Source: Clostridium sp.
GTDB lineage: Bacteria > Bacillota > Clostridia > Clostridiales > Clostridiaceae
DNA: 64,000 bases
Direction of reading: 5' to 3'
NCBI GenBank assembly: GCA_029257045.1
Contig: JARIDB010000180.1
Coordinates: 1 to 64,000 of the forward strand
Position 1 is the stretch's first letter. Every line of letters starts with the position of its first letter. The notes below the pieces were generated by a model. The model had not been told where the DNA came from. It was given only the letters and a program-made list of their open reading frames with translations, and searched no databases. Both the position numbers and the translations under genes were made by a program. Positions 62,727 to 64,000 of this stretch are shown here, piece after piece.

Positions 62727-64000
62727 TAAAATTAATATAATAGCCTTTGCAGGAATAAAAAATAAAGTTATTGATTTTAATTTAGGTAATAATATAGTCT
62801 ACGGAGAAAATGAAAAAGGGAAAAGTACAATAGAAAGCTTTATAAGAGTGTTTTTATATGGAATGAATTCTAAAAGGAGTAAAGATATAAAGTCTAATGA
62901 TAGGTTAAGATTTATTCCTTTAGATGGAGATAAGATAAAGGGAGAATTATATATAAATCATAAAGGACGAAAATACATAATTAGAAGAAGTTTTGGAGAA
63001 ACAAAGAAACAAGATTTATCTGAAGTAATAGATGGAGAAACAGGGGAAGAGATATTAGAAGTTCCAAAAGAAAATCCAGGGAAATACTTTTTAAACGTAA
63101 ATAGTAGCACTTTTAATAAAACTCTTTTTATTAGTCAATTAGGAGTTTCTATTATAAAAGATAAAGAAGAAGAAATAATAGATAGGGCAGCTAATTTGAT
63201 TGATGATGGAGAAGATAATATATCGGCAGATAAAGCTATTAATAAACTTGAAGTGATAAAAAAGATTATAAAAACTCCAAGAAAAAATGGAGAATTAGAT
63301 TTACTTAAAGAAAGATATGAAAAATTGTTAGAAGAAAAACAAGAAGGTTACAAATTATCAGAAGAAAATATAGATAAAGAACAGGACTTAATTAATAGCA
63401 AAGGTGTTAGAGATGATTTAAGAAAAGAAATTAGAAATCTTAGTATATATAAGAAATATATGAAGAAAACAAAACTCCAAAAGGAATATGAGGAAATAAC
63501 AGAATATTTAAAGAAAAAAGAAGAATTGGAAAAAAGGGAAAGATTTATTGAAGAAAGTATAGTATCTAAAAATGGAGTGATTGATGAAAGATTGATTAAC
63601 GATATTAAAGAAGAAAATTCAATATATTTTAGTCTTTTAGATATGAAAACTGAAGAAGAAAAAGCTTTGTATTTGATTATGGAAGAATATGAAAATAAGA
63701 AAAAAGAAAATCATGAAATACTTTTATTAGAAATGGTTACTTCAGAAGAAAAGAATAGATACATGAAATCGCTTATAGAGGAAGAAGTTATAAAAGAAAA
63801 AATTAGAAGTTATAATATAATTGAGAAAGATATAAATAATATAAAAGAAGAAATTAATTTGAAAGAAAAAGAATTAGAAGAATCTATAAATTTTGATGGT
63901 ATTAGGGAAGAAATAAAGTTGCTATTGGCAAGTTATGAAGATAAGTTAAAAGAACTTAAATTTAGTATGGAAAACGTATCTGTGGATAAGCCTAAAAAAT
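62716..64000 (+). CDS. SbcC/YhaN-like coiled-coil ATPase, N-terminal part (runs off the window)
   Basis: Starts at ATG 62716 inside the end of the nuclease gene and stays open to the last base (428 complete codons). The N terminus IDKINIIAFAGIKNKVIDFN leads to Walker A GENEKGKST (about residues 34-42) and the short AAA_23-type segment ending FNKTLFISQLG (about residues 132-142). From about residue 180 it is a long Lys/Glu-rich coiled coil, as in SMC/Rad50-like proteins. It should be the ATPase partner of the nuclease upstream. The rest of the coil and the C-terminal ATPase half lie outside. Confidence 0.9.
   Translation, partial: MIIDKINIIAFAGIKNKVIDFNLGNNIVYGENEKGKSTIESFIRVFLYGMNSKRSKDIKSNDRLRFIPLDGDKIKGELYINHKGRKYIIRRSFGETKKQDLSEVIDGETGEEILEVPKENPGKYFLNVNSSTFNKTLFISQLGVSIIKDKEEEIIDRAANLIDDGEDNISADKAINKLEVIKKIIKTPRKNGELDLLKERYEKLLEEKQEGYKLSEENIDKEQDLINSKGVRDDLRKEIRNLSIYKKYMKKTKLQKEYEEITEYLKKKEELEKRERFIEESIVSKNGVIDERLINDIKEENSIYFSLLDMKTEEEKALYLIMEEYENKKKENHEILLLEMVTSEEKNRYMKSLIEEEVIKEKIRSYNIIEKDINNIKEEINLKEKELEESINFDGIREEIKLLLASYEDKLKELKFSMENVSVDKPKK

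Overview
The window is low-GC, spore-forming Firmicute DNA, almost certainly Clostridium sensu stricto or a close relative. The evidence is strong A+T bias, near-consensus GGAGG ribosome sites, frequent TTG/GTG starts, encoded CCA ends on tRNAs, spoIID-spoIIQ-spoIIID-mbl synteny, an alpha/beta SASP, a YyaC spore protease and a raiA-motif RNA upstream of a ribosome hibernation factor. It reads as a core-chromosome stretch: I see no insertion sequence, prophage, integrase or CRISPR array. Genes were assigned from protein motifs and synteny by eye; no database search was run.

Layout. 1-6 kb: the end of an ABC ATPase and two permeases of a nucleoside-type importer, then a large LPXTG-anchored double-headed nucleotidase; together they look like a purine-nucleotide scavenging module. 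6-16 kb: rho, a UgtP-like glycosyltransferase (convergent), rpmE, tdk, a DUF1385-PrmC fusion, prfA, a membrane protein, a Sua5-type TsaC, rpiB and upp. This part is translation termination, tRNA modification and pyrimidine salvage. 16-25 kb: wecB, then the complete F-type ATP synthase operon (I-a-c-b-delta-alpha-gamma-beta-epsilon). 24.5-31 kb: ywmB-like, murA, spoIID, spoIIQ-like, spoIIID, mbl and yyaC, the usual sporulation and cell-shape block. 31.4-33.4 kb: five tRNAs (Tyr, Thr, Tyr, Thr, Tyr), then a SAM riboswitch and metK.

33.5-44.7 kb: nagA, recD2, a degenerate ComFA-like protein, comFC, a raiA RNA, hpf, secA, prfB with its programmed +1 frameshift, and a YtxH-like/Lmo0937-like pair of small envelope proteins. 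44.8-53.1 kb: an M28 peptidase, a small membrane protein, tex, an FMN riboswitch with ribU, a MATE exporter, and the tsaE-tsaB-rimI operon on the minus strand. 53.2-64 kb: a TroA/ZnuA-fold lipoprotein-like protein without metal ligands, two identical tRNA-Trp genes, an orphan two-propeller histidine kinase, a LicT-type antiterminator with its RAT, a glucose-family EIICBA, a small SASP gene and the start of an SbcCD-like (YhaO/YhaN-like) nuclease-ATPase pair that runs off the end.

Regulation by RNA is dense. There is a SAM riboswitch, an FMN riboswitch and a LicT RAT, each with a readable terminator switch. The window also holds the RF2 recoding site, the raiA RNA, and many strong intrinsic terminators. 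Nothing here is clearly a new defence or mobile system. The most interesting items are the raiA RNA whose promoter sits inside comFC, the ComFA homologue that lost its helicase motifs, the metal-site-less TroA-like protein, the orphan propeller kinase beside a PTS operon, the DUF1385-PrmC fusion, a perfect hairpin ahead of the ATP synthase operon, and an unexplained structured element at 51.4 kb.
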